Source: DASQDN01 sp035630195 (GTDB lineage Bacteria > Acidobacteriota > Terriglobia > Bryobacterales > Bryobacteraceae). From it: 20,670 bases of DNA. The stretch lies in assembly GCA_035630195.1 (NCBI GenBank), contig DASQLD010000658.1, forward strand, positions 1 to 20,670, written 5' to 3'. Both the position numbers and the translations under genes were made by a program. Below, in pieces: positions 1 through 7,566 of the stretch. The notes under the pieces were generated by a model. It was given only the letters and a program-made list of their open reading frames with translations, was not told the origin of the DNA and did no database searches. How positions within the stretch are numbered: the stretch's first letter is position 1; every line of letters starts with the position of its first letter.

Positions 1-2
1 TG

Positions 3-269
3 CCCTTTGTGGCCGAGAGGCCATGGGAAACTACTTCGCTGCGACACTACGCTCTAGCGATCTTCCCTCCGGGAGACGTTTTGATAGACTCGAACCCGTT
101 CATGCAGGCAATCTTCGATCGCGCCTGGCATGTAGCCGAGCAGTTGGCCGCCAAGAAGAAGTTCTCCGAACTCAGTCTGGAGATGTATGCTCTGGAGTCT
201 GCCGTCGCCTCCAGTCCGAAGTACAAGAAGAACGCCGGTAAACCCACCGGCTACGACGGCGTGAAGTAG
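3..269 (+). CDS. C-terminal part of an unrecognised protein (5' end outside window)
   Basis: The frame is open from the left edge to the TAG at 267-269 and gives about 88 residues. A GTG at 9 could be a start, but nothing upstream inside the window stops the frame, so this is most simply the tail of a longer gene. The tail has a hydrophobic, proline-containing stretch (around ALAIFPPGDVLID), then a probable helix rich in Ala, Lys and Glu, and a lysine-rich end. I do not recognise the family and assign no function. It converges on the aspartic protease gene with only 8 bases between the two stop codons, so there is no room for a separate terminator. Confidence 0.6.
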   Translation, partial: PFVAERPWETTSLRHYALAIFPPGDVLIDSNPFMQAIFDRAWHVAEQLAAKKKFSELSLEMYALESAVASSPKYKKNAGKPTGYDGVK

Positions 270-277
270 CTGAATAA

Positions 278-1033
278 CTAGCGGCCTCCTACAACCACGT
301 AGTTTTCGCGATTGTTTACATAGATCGAGGAAAACATCCGAAGTGGCATAAGTCCCGGACCGAAATCTGTGTCGGCGCGAATCGCTTTGACCTTCCGTGC
401 CGGCATGCCCGCAATCTCCACCCTGACGAGGTGCTGCCTGACTTGTAAAGAGCCATTGTTTGTCCTGATCATGACGGGTTGTCCAACCGAACCGCCATCG
501 AAGAGCACAAGGGTAGGCGTTCCCGAGTCGACGACCAAGATCTGGCGGCGGCCATCCACTTGGACTGGGATCGCGATCCGGCCCTGTAGCCGGTCAAAGG
601 AAAGGCGCACGCCGGGCGGAACGGCTGGGCCTATTGTGAACGCTCCCGCCTCGTAATCGATGGAATAGTTGAATCGCTGCAGCCACGATTGCCCGAGTAC
701 TCCGTCTATAGCGATAAGACTTGCGATCGCCGGTAGCTCACATATGATAGTTTCAACTTCGTCCTCCTGCGACGAACCCGCTCGGATGCTGACGAATCCG
801 CCGGGTGTCACGCGGGATCCGGACGCTGTTACGTGCTCGATCCGAAATCGCGGTCGTATGTTGGCTCGTTCTGCTGTGGCAGGAAGAACGCTCGTCGACT
901 GTGCGCCCGTGTCGATTAGCATACGAAACGGACCCTTATCATTCAGGAATACGTTGTCTATGACGATGGCGTGCTCTTTTACAGTGAACGGCAACGTCGA
1001 AGCAACCATAGCGAAAAGCAATGGAGCGATCAT
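278..1033 (-). CDS. Secreted two-domain retropepsin-like aspartyl protease
   Basis: Probable clan AA aspartic protease acting outside the cytoplasm. From the ATG at 1033 it has 251 residues: a hydrophobic signal-like N-terminus (MIAPLLFAMVASTLPF), a first active-site loop LIDTG (Asp41) followed by AQSTSV, a glycine-rich segment IDGVLGQSWL typical of gag-like bacterial proteases, and a second loop VVDSG (Asp169) followed by TPTLVLF. Two Asp-Thr/Ser-Gly loops in one chain suggest an intramolecular pepsin-like dimer rather than a single retropepsin subunit. A longer reading from a TTG at 1054 adds seven polar residues ahead of the hydrophobic stretch; I prefer the ATG. Neither start has a strong ribosome site. 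The gene is divergent from the PD40 regulator at 1116, and the two share a spacer of about 80 bases. Substrate unknown. Confidence 0.75.
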   Translation of the reverse strand: MIAPLLFAMVASTLPFTVKEHAIVIDNVFLNDKGPFRMLIDTGAQSTSVLPATAERANIRPRFRIEHVTASGSRVTPGGFVSIRAGSSQEDEVETIICELPAIASLIAIDGVLGQSWLQRFNYSIDYEAGAFTIGPAVPPGVRLSFDRLQGRIAIPVQVDGRRQILVVDSGTPTLVLFDGGSVGQPVMIRTNNGSLQVRQHLVRVEIAGMPARKVKAIRADTDFGPGLMPLRMFSSIYVNNRENYVVVGGR

Positions 1034-1115
1034 GGTGTCCGAGGATGGTGCCAACTGCCGGCCGGAGTCGTGAGGCTGCCATGATTCTTTGCGCGAAGTA
1101 TGTGATGAATTTGTG

Positions 1116-3224
1116 ATGTCGACTTTAGCCGCGTGTTTTCAATTCGATGACGTTGAAGTCCGGCCCTCGACCTTTGAGGTATTGAAGGCCGGCAGAGTGC
1201 TCGCGCTGGAACCAAAAGCGATCCGCGTTCTGATGTACCTTATCGAAAATCGCGACCGGGCTGTTTCGAAAGAGGAGATCCTGACCACGGTTTGGGAGGG
1301 GTCGGCGGTGACGGACAATGCCTTGACACGGATCGTAGCCCAGTTGCGAAGAGAACTCGGCGATGACGCTCGGAGTCCCAGGTACATCCAGACGATCCCA
1401 ACGTTGGGCTACCGGTTCGTCGGTGACCTTACCCCATCGGCGCGGACCGTTCCAGCGGAGCGCTCCTCTAATCGCCGGCTTCCCCTGGTGATCGGAGCCG
1501 CATGCCTCGCCCTTGCGGCGGCCATCGCGGCCACCAACTTTGCTCCGAGGCGACACGTGGCGGCGCCAGTTCGGGGAGGCGCCACGATGCAGTTCACGAC
1601 ATCCCCCGGTTTGGATATGGGCGCTACATTCTCGCCAGACGGTCAAACGCTCGCTTTCAGTTCTAACCGTACGGGACGCTTCGAGATTTACATCCGTCCA
1701 CTCCGCGCGAACGCCCGTGAAGTTCGGATCACTTCTGATGGCAAACAGAATATGGAGCCGGTCTGGTCTCCTGACGGAAGGTCAATAGCTTTTTACTCCG
1801 TGGCCCGCAATGGAATATGTATTCTTCCGTCCGTCGGTGGCGAAATCCGGCAATTGACAAATTTCGGGTCGAGTCCGGCTTGGTCGCCCGATTCGAAGAA
1901 GATCGTGTTCCGGTCGACCGGAATATTCTCCGTTACCCCCAACGACGCTCTTGGGAATGGGATGTCGACCATCTGGGAGGTTTCTGCTGAAGGCGGATCG
2001 CCACGACAGTTGACGCAGCCCGGCAATCCCGAGGGAACGCATGGGTTCCCGGCCTGGAGTCCAAGGGGAGATGTGGTGGTCTTCTCCAACGTATCTGCCG
2101 GGAGGCAGGCAGGCTTGTACCGGGTCAATCCGCAGACGGGAGCCGTCCGAGCCATGCTTCCGGCGGACAAGAAGACATTTCTCACTCCGGTACTCAGTTC
2201 CGACGGGAAGTGGATCTATTACACTGCATTTTCCCCAAGCCGTGACTTCGGAATATGGCGCATGCCTCTCCACCCAACAACTGGGGAGCGCGCGGGCGAT
2301 CCGGTCGAAATTGCACGCACGGGCTCATCCCTTCCCAGAACTCCCGCCGTGTCGCGGGACGGGAAGCGGCTTGCCTATACATACTCGAACATGACGAGCC
2401 AGTTATGGACCGTTCCCGTCAAAGGCGGTCCGGCCAAGCCGCTGTATCGGGAAGCAGTATTCCGTTCCATTCACCCGACCTTCTCTCCCGATGGCTCTCG
2501 AATCTCTTTAAGCGCGATCCGCTTCGGGACAAAAGCTGACTTATGGATGATCAATGCGGACGGTACAGACGCGGCGCCGGTCTCGACCGAACCCGAGCCG
2601 GAGTTTGAGCCGGTCTGGTCCGCCGACGGCCGGTCAATTTTCTTTAGTCTGCAGCGAGAGTCTCGCACGGAGATTTGGCAACATGCGATTGAAGGTGGAC
2701 TGCGCCACAAGATTTGGGAAGAAGGTGGCATATTGCGCTGGCCGAGGATTTCTCGAAGCGGGACTTTCGTTCTCTATCAGACCGGCAAACCTGGGAACCT
2801 CTGGCGATGGGATATCGGAGCTAGTTCGCCGCGGCAACTGACATTCGATCGAGAAGGCGCCGGCTTCCCCTCGATCTCCTATGATGAGCGCTGGGTAGCC
2901 TACGAGCTCAATCGCGGCGAGCACACCCATCTGGCGATCATGGACGCCACCGGCGGTCCGTCGAAGACGCTTGTCGAGGAACCTGGCCAAGTGTGGTCGC
3001 GAGACTGGTCTCCGGACAACCGGCGCATCGTCTATGCGGGATTTCGCGATGCCGCATGGAACATCTGGTGGATCGATCGAATCACAGGGGAACGTCGAAA
3101 ACTGACGGATTTCACTTCACTCGATACCTATGTACGCTATCCCGCCTGGTCACCCAGAAACGATCAGATTGTCTTCGAGCTCGGCTCCACGAAGGGTAAT
3201 ATTTATCTCCTGGACCTCCCTTAA
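1116..3224 (+). CDS. CadC/OmpR-type winged-helix regulator with TM segment and PD40 (TolB-like) propeller
   Basis: One-piece membrane transcription regulator of about 702 residues. Residues about 6-104 form an OmpR/CadC C-terminal-type winged helix: the Leu-Glu-Pro-Lys turn, the 'RAVSKEEILTTVW' helix, the recognition helix around TDNALTRIVAQLRREL, and the closing hairpin ending GYRFVGDL. A single TM segment lies at about 121-143. The rest is a PD40/WD40-like beta-propeller in which I count about 12 blade motifs of the form WSPDG...IAF (WSPDGRSIAF, FSPDGSRISL, WSADGRSIFF, WSPDNRRIVY and others), enough for two six-bladed propellers. The DNA-binding part should be cytoplasmic and the propeller periplasmic, which suggests signal sensing across the membrane. 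I use the ATG at 1116; a TTG at 1089 and a GTG at 1113 are in frame, but the domain begins only a few residues after the ATG. Target genes are unknown; the divergent protease is a natural candidate. Confidence 0.9.
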   Translation: MSTLAACFQFDDVEVRPSTFEVLKAGRVLALEPKAIRVLMYLIENRDRAVSKEEILTTVWEGSAVTDNALTRIVAQLRRELGDDARSPRYIQTIPTLGYRFVGDLTPSARTVPAERSSNRRLPLVIGAACLALAAAIAATNFAPRRHVAAPVRGGATMQFTTSPGLDMGATFSPDGQTLAFSSNRTGRFEIYIRPLRANAREVRITSDGKQNMEPVWSPDGRSIAFYSVARNGICILPSVGGEIRQLTNFGSSPAWSPDSKKIVFRSTGIFSVTPNDALGNGMSTIWEVSAEGGSPRQLTQPGNPEGTHGFPAWSPRGDVVVFSNVSAGRQAGLYRVNPQTGAVRAMLPADKKTFLTPVLSSDGKWIYYTAFSPSRDFGIWRMPLHPTTGERAGDPVEIARTGSSLPRTPAVSRDGKRLAYTYSNMTSQLWTVPVKGGPAKPLYREAVFRSIHPTFSPDGSRISLSAIRFGTKADLWMINADGTDAAPVSTEPEPEFEPVWSADGRSIFFSLQRESRTEIWQHAIEGGLRHKIWEEGGILRWPRISRSGTFVLYQTGKPGNLWRWDIGASSPRQLTFDREGAGFPSISYDERWVAYELNRGEHTHLAIMDATGGPSKTLVEEPGQVWSRDWSPDNRRIVYAGFRDAAWNIWWIDRITGERRKLTDFTSLDTYVRYPAWSPRNDQIVFELGSTKGNIYLLDLP

Positions 3225-3253
3225 AATGCCTCAAGGGAGATAAACTTGTCAGC

Positions 3254-4870
3254 ATGCGAAAGACGCTGGGTATAGCTGGCGTTCTGGCGATGTGCGCGCT
3301 CATGGTGCTGGCTCAGCGTCCGAAGACGAGGACGATTTCTCTCGACGAGCTCCGCGACAAAATCGAAGGTGGATGGGCAGGGCAAATGATCGGCGTCAGC
3401 TTCGGCGCTCCGACCGAGTTCCGATTTCGAGAGCAAATCATCGAAGGCGCGCTACCGGAGTGGAAGCCTGAACGTATCTCCAATTCCCTGAATCAGGATG
3501 ATTTGTATGTCGATATGACATTCGCCAAGGTCCTCGATGACAAAGGTATCGGCGCCACGACAGAAGATTTCGGCGCGATGTTCAAGGACGCGCAGTATGC
3601 GCTCTGGCACGCGAATCTAGCTGCGCGTCGCGCCTTGAAGCGAGGGGTTTCCGCGACTCTGACGGGAACTCCAAAGTACAATGCCCACGCAAATGACATC
3701 GACTTTCAGATCGAGGCCGACTTCATCGGATTGATGGCGCCGGCGTTGCCTCAATCGGCCACCGACATTGCCCACAAAGCCGGACGAGTAATGAACTACG
3801 GCGACGGTATTTATGGGGGCGTCTTCGTCTCCTGTATGTACTCGGCCGCATTCTTTGAAACGAACCCAAGAAAGGTTGTGGAGGCCGGTCTCGCCTGCCT
3901 GCCACGCAACAGTCCTTACGCTTTGACCATCGCCGACGTGCTCGATTGGTCGAAGCAAAACACTGATTGGAAAGCTACGTGGAAGCTGGTTGAGAGCAAG
4001 TGGAATACGCGCGAGCCTTGCCCGGAAGGTGCGAAGCAACCGTTCAACATCGACGCCAAGCTAAACGGCGCATACATCGCCTTGGGATTGCTGTACGGCA
4101 ATTCCGACTTCTGGAAGACGCTCGAGATCTCGACCCGCGCCGGTCAGGACTCGGACTGCAATCCGTCGAACGCCTGTGGGGTTCTCGGCACAATGCTGGG
4201 ATACAAGCGCATTCCAAATGAATGGAAGAGTGGCATCCCTGCAATTGCAGGGCAGAAATTTCGCTATACAGAATTCACCTTCGAAAGCATCGTCGACAGC
4301 ACTTTGAAACGCGCAATTGCGTTGGCGGAGAGCACTGGTGGAAAACGATCAGGAGATGTGCTGACGATCGCGACGCAAGCCGCCAAGCCGCCGAAGCTCG
4401 AAATCTGGGACGATTTCGGAACGCCCGCCGAGCGAATCGCAATCGAGGACCCGCGCTGGCAATGGAAGGGTGACTGGCAAACTGACAAGCGGGTGAAGCG
4501 AAGCTCAGCGAAGGGGTCCGAAGCCTCGATCGAGTTTGAAGGATCGGGCGCAATCGTTGTCGGGCCGTATTTGCCAAACGGAGGCAAAGCGGACGTGTAT
4601 CTCGACGGCAGGCTTGATCGCACGGTTGACGTATTTCCCGATGAGAAGGCTGCGAAGAGCGGGGAATCCGTCTGGCATGTGTTTGGCTTGAAGCGCAGCA
4701 AGCATGTTGTTCGTGTTTCGGTTCGCGGCGAGCCGTATCCCGGAGCCTCTGGCTCGGAAATCGGCATCCAGGACTTTGGTGGTCTTCCGTTAGGTCAGAC
4801 AGGCAGTAGTACTACTGTTTTCATCGTACTATTAATATTGTGGTCTTTCGTTATTTACCTTTTTCTATGA
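3254..4870 (+). CDS. Secreted ADP-ribosylglycohydrolase-family protein, probably frameshifted at its 3' end
   Basis: Member of the ADP-ribosylglycohydrolase (DraG/ARH) family with an export signal (about residues 1-21, LGIAGVLAMCALMVLAQ). The family fold is shown by GGWAGQMIGVSFGAPTEFRF (39-58), the acidic NQDDLYVDM (80-88), NDIDFQIEADFIGLM and the late acidic, glycine-rich GQDSDCNPSNACGVLG (near 300), which correspond to the paired metal-binding Asp motifs of DraG. The early motif lacks the usual Asp-Asp-Thr order, so the reaction may differ. A C-terminal beta-rich, carbohydrate-binding-like domain (about 375-506) follows. The annotated frame ends in a hydrophobic tail of about 25 residues encoded by AT-rich DNA. 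Dropping one T at 4775-4777 would instead end the protein as IQDLVVFR with a TAG at 4791-4793 (see findings). AAGGGAG at 3233-3239 is the likely ribosome site, although the spacing is long. Confidence 0.8.
   Translation: MRKTLGIAGVLAMCALMVLAQRPKTRTISLDELRDKIEGGWAGQMIGVSFGAPTEFRFREQIIEGALPEWKPERISNSLNQDDLYVDMTFAKVLDDKGIGATTEDFGAMFKDAQYALWHANLAARRALKRGVSATLTGTPKYNAHANDIDFQIEADFIGLMAPALPQSATDIAHKAGRVMNYGDGIYGGVFVSCMYSAAFFETNPRKVVEAGLACLPRNSPYALTIADVLDWSKQNTDWKATWKLVESKWNTREPCPEGAKQPFNIDAKLNGAYIALGLLYGNSDFWKTLEISTRAGQDSDCNPSNACGVLGTMLGYKRIPNEWKSGIPAIAGQKFRYTEFTFESIVDSTLKRAIALAESTGGKRSGDVLTIATQAAKPPKLEIWDDFGTPAERIAIEDPRWQWKGDWQTDKRVKRSSAKGSEASIEFEGSGAIVVGPYLPNGGKADVYLDGRLDRTVDVFPDEKAAKSGESVWHVFGLKRSKHVVRVSVRGEPYPGASGSEIGIQDFGGLPLGQTGSSTTVFIVLLILWSFVIYLFL
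4804..4821 (+). terminator. Short hairpin plus T-run after the alternative stop of the ADP-ribosylglycohydrolase gene
   Basis: CAGTAGTACTACTG (4804-4817) is a perfect 14-base palindrome that can fold as a 5-bp stem with a GTAC loop, and it is followed at once by TTTT. This has the form of a small intrinsic terminator. It lies 11 bases after the TAG at 4791-4793 that ends the alternative frame of the preceding gene, but inside the longer open frame. The stem is short, so strength is uncertain. Confidence 0.45.
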
Positions 4871-4897
4871 AAAGTGGCATTAAAGTTATGAATGATG

Positions 4898-4926
4898 TTT
4901 AAAAAAGTCGCTCCTATGACTATAAT
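4898..4926 (+). promoter_or_regulatory. Sigma70-type promoter for the hutI-like/ftcD/lipA operon
   Basis: A perfect -10 hexamer TATAAT (4921-4926) lies 17 bases after TTTAAA (4898-4903), which matches four of the six -35 consensus positions. Transcription would start near 4933 and leave a leader of about 35 bases before the ATG at 4968. The surrounding DNA is clearly more AT-rich than the coding regions on either side. No riboswitch-like structure is evident in the leader. Confidence 0.55.
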
Positions 4927-4967
4927 CGGCTAACGTGTGATTCCATTTAGCACGCGCGAGATAACGC

Positions 4968-6221
4968 ATGGCGCAAACGGTACTCGTTAGAGGCGCTCGC
5001 CAGCTTTTAACTTTGCACGGTCCAACTGGGCCTCGCCGCGGCGATTCAATGCGTCAATTGGGCGTAATTGAAGACGGAGCGCTATTGATATCCGACGGAA
5101 TAATCACCAACGTCGGTCCCACAAGACGAATTGAAAATCTCGCGGAAGCTCGCGTAGCATCCGAAGAAATAAATGCTAGTGGCCGCGTCGTTATGCCTGG
5201 ATTTGTGGATAGTCACACGCATCTGATTGCCGCTCCACCTCGTGTCGGCGATCTGCGTAATTCCGGAGATCGTTCACCTTCGAAAGGCGCCGCCTCCTAC
5301 AACGCCGAGCACATTCGTCGAACTTCCGGACCCTCCCTCGCATTTCAAGCTAAGAGGCATCTGCAGGGCTTCCTGCGACACGGAACGACGACCGTAGAAG
5401 TGAAAACCGGTTACGGACTGGATGAAACCGGAGAGATGAAAATGCTCCGAGTCATCGCTCAGCTTGCCGAGTCGGGGTTTGGTATCGTTCCGAGTTTTCT
5501 TACGCCCCACACGCCCCCGCCCGAATTTACAGGAAACCTCGAGGCGTATCTTGTTTGGATTCGGGACCACGTATTACCGAAAGTGAAAACGCGCCGGCTC
5601 GCGCAATTTGTTGACACGTTTTGCGATCCATCGGGTTACAGTGTGGAGCACGCGAATCTTCTGCTGCAGGCTGCGCGGCGGCTGGGATTTGAAACCAAGA
5701 TCCATGCAGAGCAGTCGGTGCGACTTGGAGCCGTGCGTATGGCCGTGGAAATGGGCGCCACCAGTATCGACGGATTGAATCAAATCGATAAGTCGGACGC
5801 GATGGTTCTCGGACAAAGCCAAACCATAGGTGTTGTCATGCCGGGCCCGACGTATCAAGGTTATGACTCTCGAATGCCGCCTGCCCGTATGCTGATCGAT
5901 GAAGGAGCTGCCCTCGCATTGGCCTCCGGCTTCAATCCGTCCGTGTCTGCTACGTACAACATGATGACCGTAATCGCTATCGCTTGTACTCATATGGGGA
6001 TGACGATTGAAGAAGCGATCACTGCGACCACAATTAACGGCGCGTTTGCTGTCATGAGCGCTCCTCGGATCGGATCGCTGGTCTTCGGGAAGGATGCAGA
6101 CCTTATAATGCTCGGGGTGTCTGACTATCGGGAGATTCCGTATCAGTTCGGTCTGAACCTTGTCGCGTTGACTATGCGCAAAGGCCAAGTCATCTACCGA
6201 GAGGGCGCTGTTGAGTGGTGA
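4968..6221 (+). CDS. hutI: Imidazolonepropionase-like amidohydrolase (HutI family, divergent active site)
   Basis: HutI hydrolyses imidazolone-5-propionate to N-formimino-L-glutamate, the third step of histidine degradation. This 417-residue protein has the full family layout: PGFVDSHTHL (metal ligands H83 and H85) followed by Arg92, GTTTVEVKTGYGL (139-151), KIHAEQ (H246, E248), the PPARMLIDEG and FNP stretch, and a C-terminal IGSLVFGKDADLIML strand. Two normally conserved residues are missing. The Asp of the ATDFNP motif, a metal ligand in characterised HutI, is Gly321; the His of the SADH motif, thought to act in catalysis, is Gly269. It overlaps the formiminotransferase gene, which is the expected partner for HutI. 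The function could be the classical one with a changed metal site, another cyclic-amide hydrolysis, or none. The family call is firm and the reaction is not. Confidence 0.85.
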   Translation: MAQTVLVRGARQLLTLHGPTGPRRGDSMRQLGVIEDGALLISDGIITNVGPTRRIENLAEARVASEEINASGRVVMPGFVDSHTHLIAAPPRVGDLRNSGDRSPSKGAASYNAEHIRRTSGPSLAFQAKRHLQGFLRHGTTTVEVKTGYGLDETGEMKMLRVIAQLAESGFGIVPSFLTPHTPPPEFTGNLEAYLVWIRDHVLPKVKTRRLAQFVDTFCDPSGYSVEHANLLLQAARRLGFETKIHAEQSVRLGAVRMAVEMGATSIDGLNQIDKSDAMVLGQSQTIGVVMPGPTYQGYDSRMPPARMLIDEGAALALASGFNPSVSATYNMMTVIAIACTHMGMTIEEAITATTINGAFAVMSAPRIGSLVFGKDADLIMLGVSDYREIPYQFGLNLVALTMRKGQVIYREGAVEW

Positions 6222-7561
6222 GACGCGTTGTCGAGTGTATTCCTAACTTCTCCGAAGGCCGCGACGCAGGCAAAGTAAACGCCATCGCAGAAGCGATTGC
6301 CCGCGGGCCCAATGTCGCCGTTCTCGGAGTATCGATGGATGCTGATCACAATCGCTCGGTCATCACGTTTGCGGGCTCTCCGGAAGCGGTTGCCGACGCT
6401 GCCATGCGCGCAGTGTCGAAGGCCACCGATCTCATTGATCTAAACGGCCACACAGGCGTGCATCCGCGGATTGGAGCGACCGATGTTCTGCCATTCGTGC
6501 CTATCTCGGGCGTGACCATGGAGGACTGCGTTGCGATTGCCCATGCCGTGGGTGAAGAGATCTGGAAGAAACACACCATACCGGTATACTTCTACGAGCA
6601 CGCAGCGAGTAAACCCGAGGGGAAACGACTCGAGAATATTCGGCGTGGTCACTTCGCGCCTGACATCGGTGGTCCTGGCCGTCACCCAACCGCGGGCGCG
6701 ACGGTGGTGGGAGCGCGCGAGTTTCTAATCGCCTACAACATCAATCTCGAAACGGAGAGTGTCTCTGTTGCCAAAAACATCGCGCAAACGATCCGTGAGT
6801 CCTCGGGCGGCTTTCCTTGCGTGAAGGCCCTCGGGCTGCCGTTGGCGACACGCAAGCAGTGTCAGGTGTCTATGAATCTGACGAACTTCCGGACAACTCC
6901 GCCGCATGTGGTCTATGATGCCGTTCGAGCGCTGGCCGAGAAGCAAGGCGTTGCTATCGCGGGTAGTGAACTTATCGGCCTGATCCCAAAGGCGGCAATT
7001 GAGATGGCTGCCGAGCATTTCTTGAAGTTTGAAAATTTTGCGCCCCAGCTCGTGCTTGAGAGCCGTCTGGAAGAATTGCTTCCTTTCACTCTCGACGATG
7101 TGCTGGATGAAATGTCCGATCCCACTCGCTCCGTCGGCGGCGGAAGCGCGGCGGCTTTCGCGGGCGCCATGGCCGCTGCTTTAGGACTCCTTACGATGCG
7201 CTTGAATAAGTCGGACCCTTCGATGTTTGCCGAACATCGCCGATTCTTTAGAGCTGCCGCGAATCGCGATGCAGAGGCATTTGCAGCCTTGATGCGCACG
7301 CCGGAGCCGGATCAGGATGCCATCGTCGAGGCCACGGAAATACCCCTCGCTATCGGCGAGCGCGCATCCATTCTGGCAAGGGACCTCGACCAGCATTGCG
7401 CAGGAGTTTCAGATCGCTTCCGGTCTGATGTGACGACTGCTATGGGTCTGGCTAAGGCAGCGCAGACCGGTGCGATGGCCACGTTTGAGGTGAATCTGCC
7501 GCGTGTTTCGAACTCAGCTATCAGGGATGAGCTGTCGCTGCGGGCTGCGAAGCTAAAATAG
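6218..7561 (+). CDS. ftcD: Glutamate formimidoyltransferase / formimidoyl-THF cyclodeaminase (bifunctional FTCD)
   Basis: Bifunctional folate enzyme. The N-terminal half moves the formimino group from formiminoglutamate to tetrahydrofolate; the C-terminal half releases ammonia to give 5,10-methenyl-THF. From the GTG at 6218 it has 447 residues. CIPNFSEGRD opens the transferase domain, and GHTGVHPRIGATD contains His82, the same number as the catalytic His of the mammalian enzyme. The cyclodeaminase domain starts near residue 288, with GGGSAAAFAGAMAAALG and a later SDVTTAMGLAKAA helix. It is shorter than the roughly 540-residue animal enzyme, mainly in the second domain. The GTG at 6218 makes a 4-base GTGA overlap with the preceding stop; a GTG one codon earlier (6215) is also possible. 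The coupling to the HutI-like gene implies joint expression for histidine-derived one-carbon supply. Confidence 0.92.
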   Translation: MRRVVECIPNFSEGRDAGKVNAIAEAIARGPNVAVLGVSMDADHNRSVITFAGSPEAVADAAMRAVSKATDLIDLNGHTGVHPRIGATDVLPFVPISGVTMEDCVAIAHAVGEEIWKKHTIPVYFYEHAASKPEGKRLENIRRGHFAPDIGGPGRHPTAGATVVGAREFLIAYNINLETESVSVAKNIAQTIRESSGGFPCVKALGLPLATRKQCQVSMNLTNFRTTPPHVVYDAVRALAEKQGVAIAGSELIGLIPKAAIEMAAEHFLKFENFAPQLVLESRLEELLPFTLDDVLDEMSDPTRSVGGGSAAAFAGAMAAALGLLTMRLNKSDPSMFAEHRRFFRAAANRDAEAFAALMRTPEPDQDAIVEATEIPLAIGERASILARDLDQHCAGVSDRFRSDVTTAMGLAKAAQTGAMATFEVNLPRVSNSAIRDELSLRAAKLK

Positions 7562-7566
7562 AATCA

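Noticed and set aside
1058..1065. CCGGCCGG palindrome in the spacer between the protease and the regulator
   Set aside because: Eight-base GC palindromes are common at this base composition, and nothing else supports an operator here.
3287..3298. Cysteine in the ADP-ribosylglycohydrolase signal peptide as a possible lipobox
   Set aside because: The residues before Cys14 (VLAM) do not fit the L-[AS]-[GA]-C pattern, and the Cys lies inside the hydrophobic core.
4775..4777. Programmed ribosomal frameshifting as the cause of the ADP-ribosylglycohydrolase end
   Set aside because: A three-T run without a slippery heptamer, a nearby in-frame stop or a stimulating Shine-Dalgarno sequence is a poor programmed site; a mutation or sequencing error is simpler.
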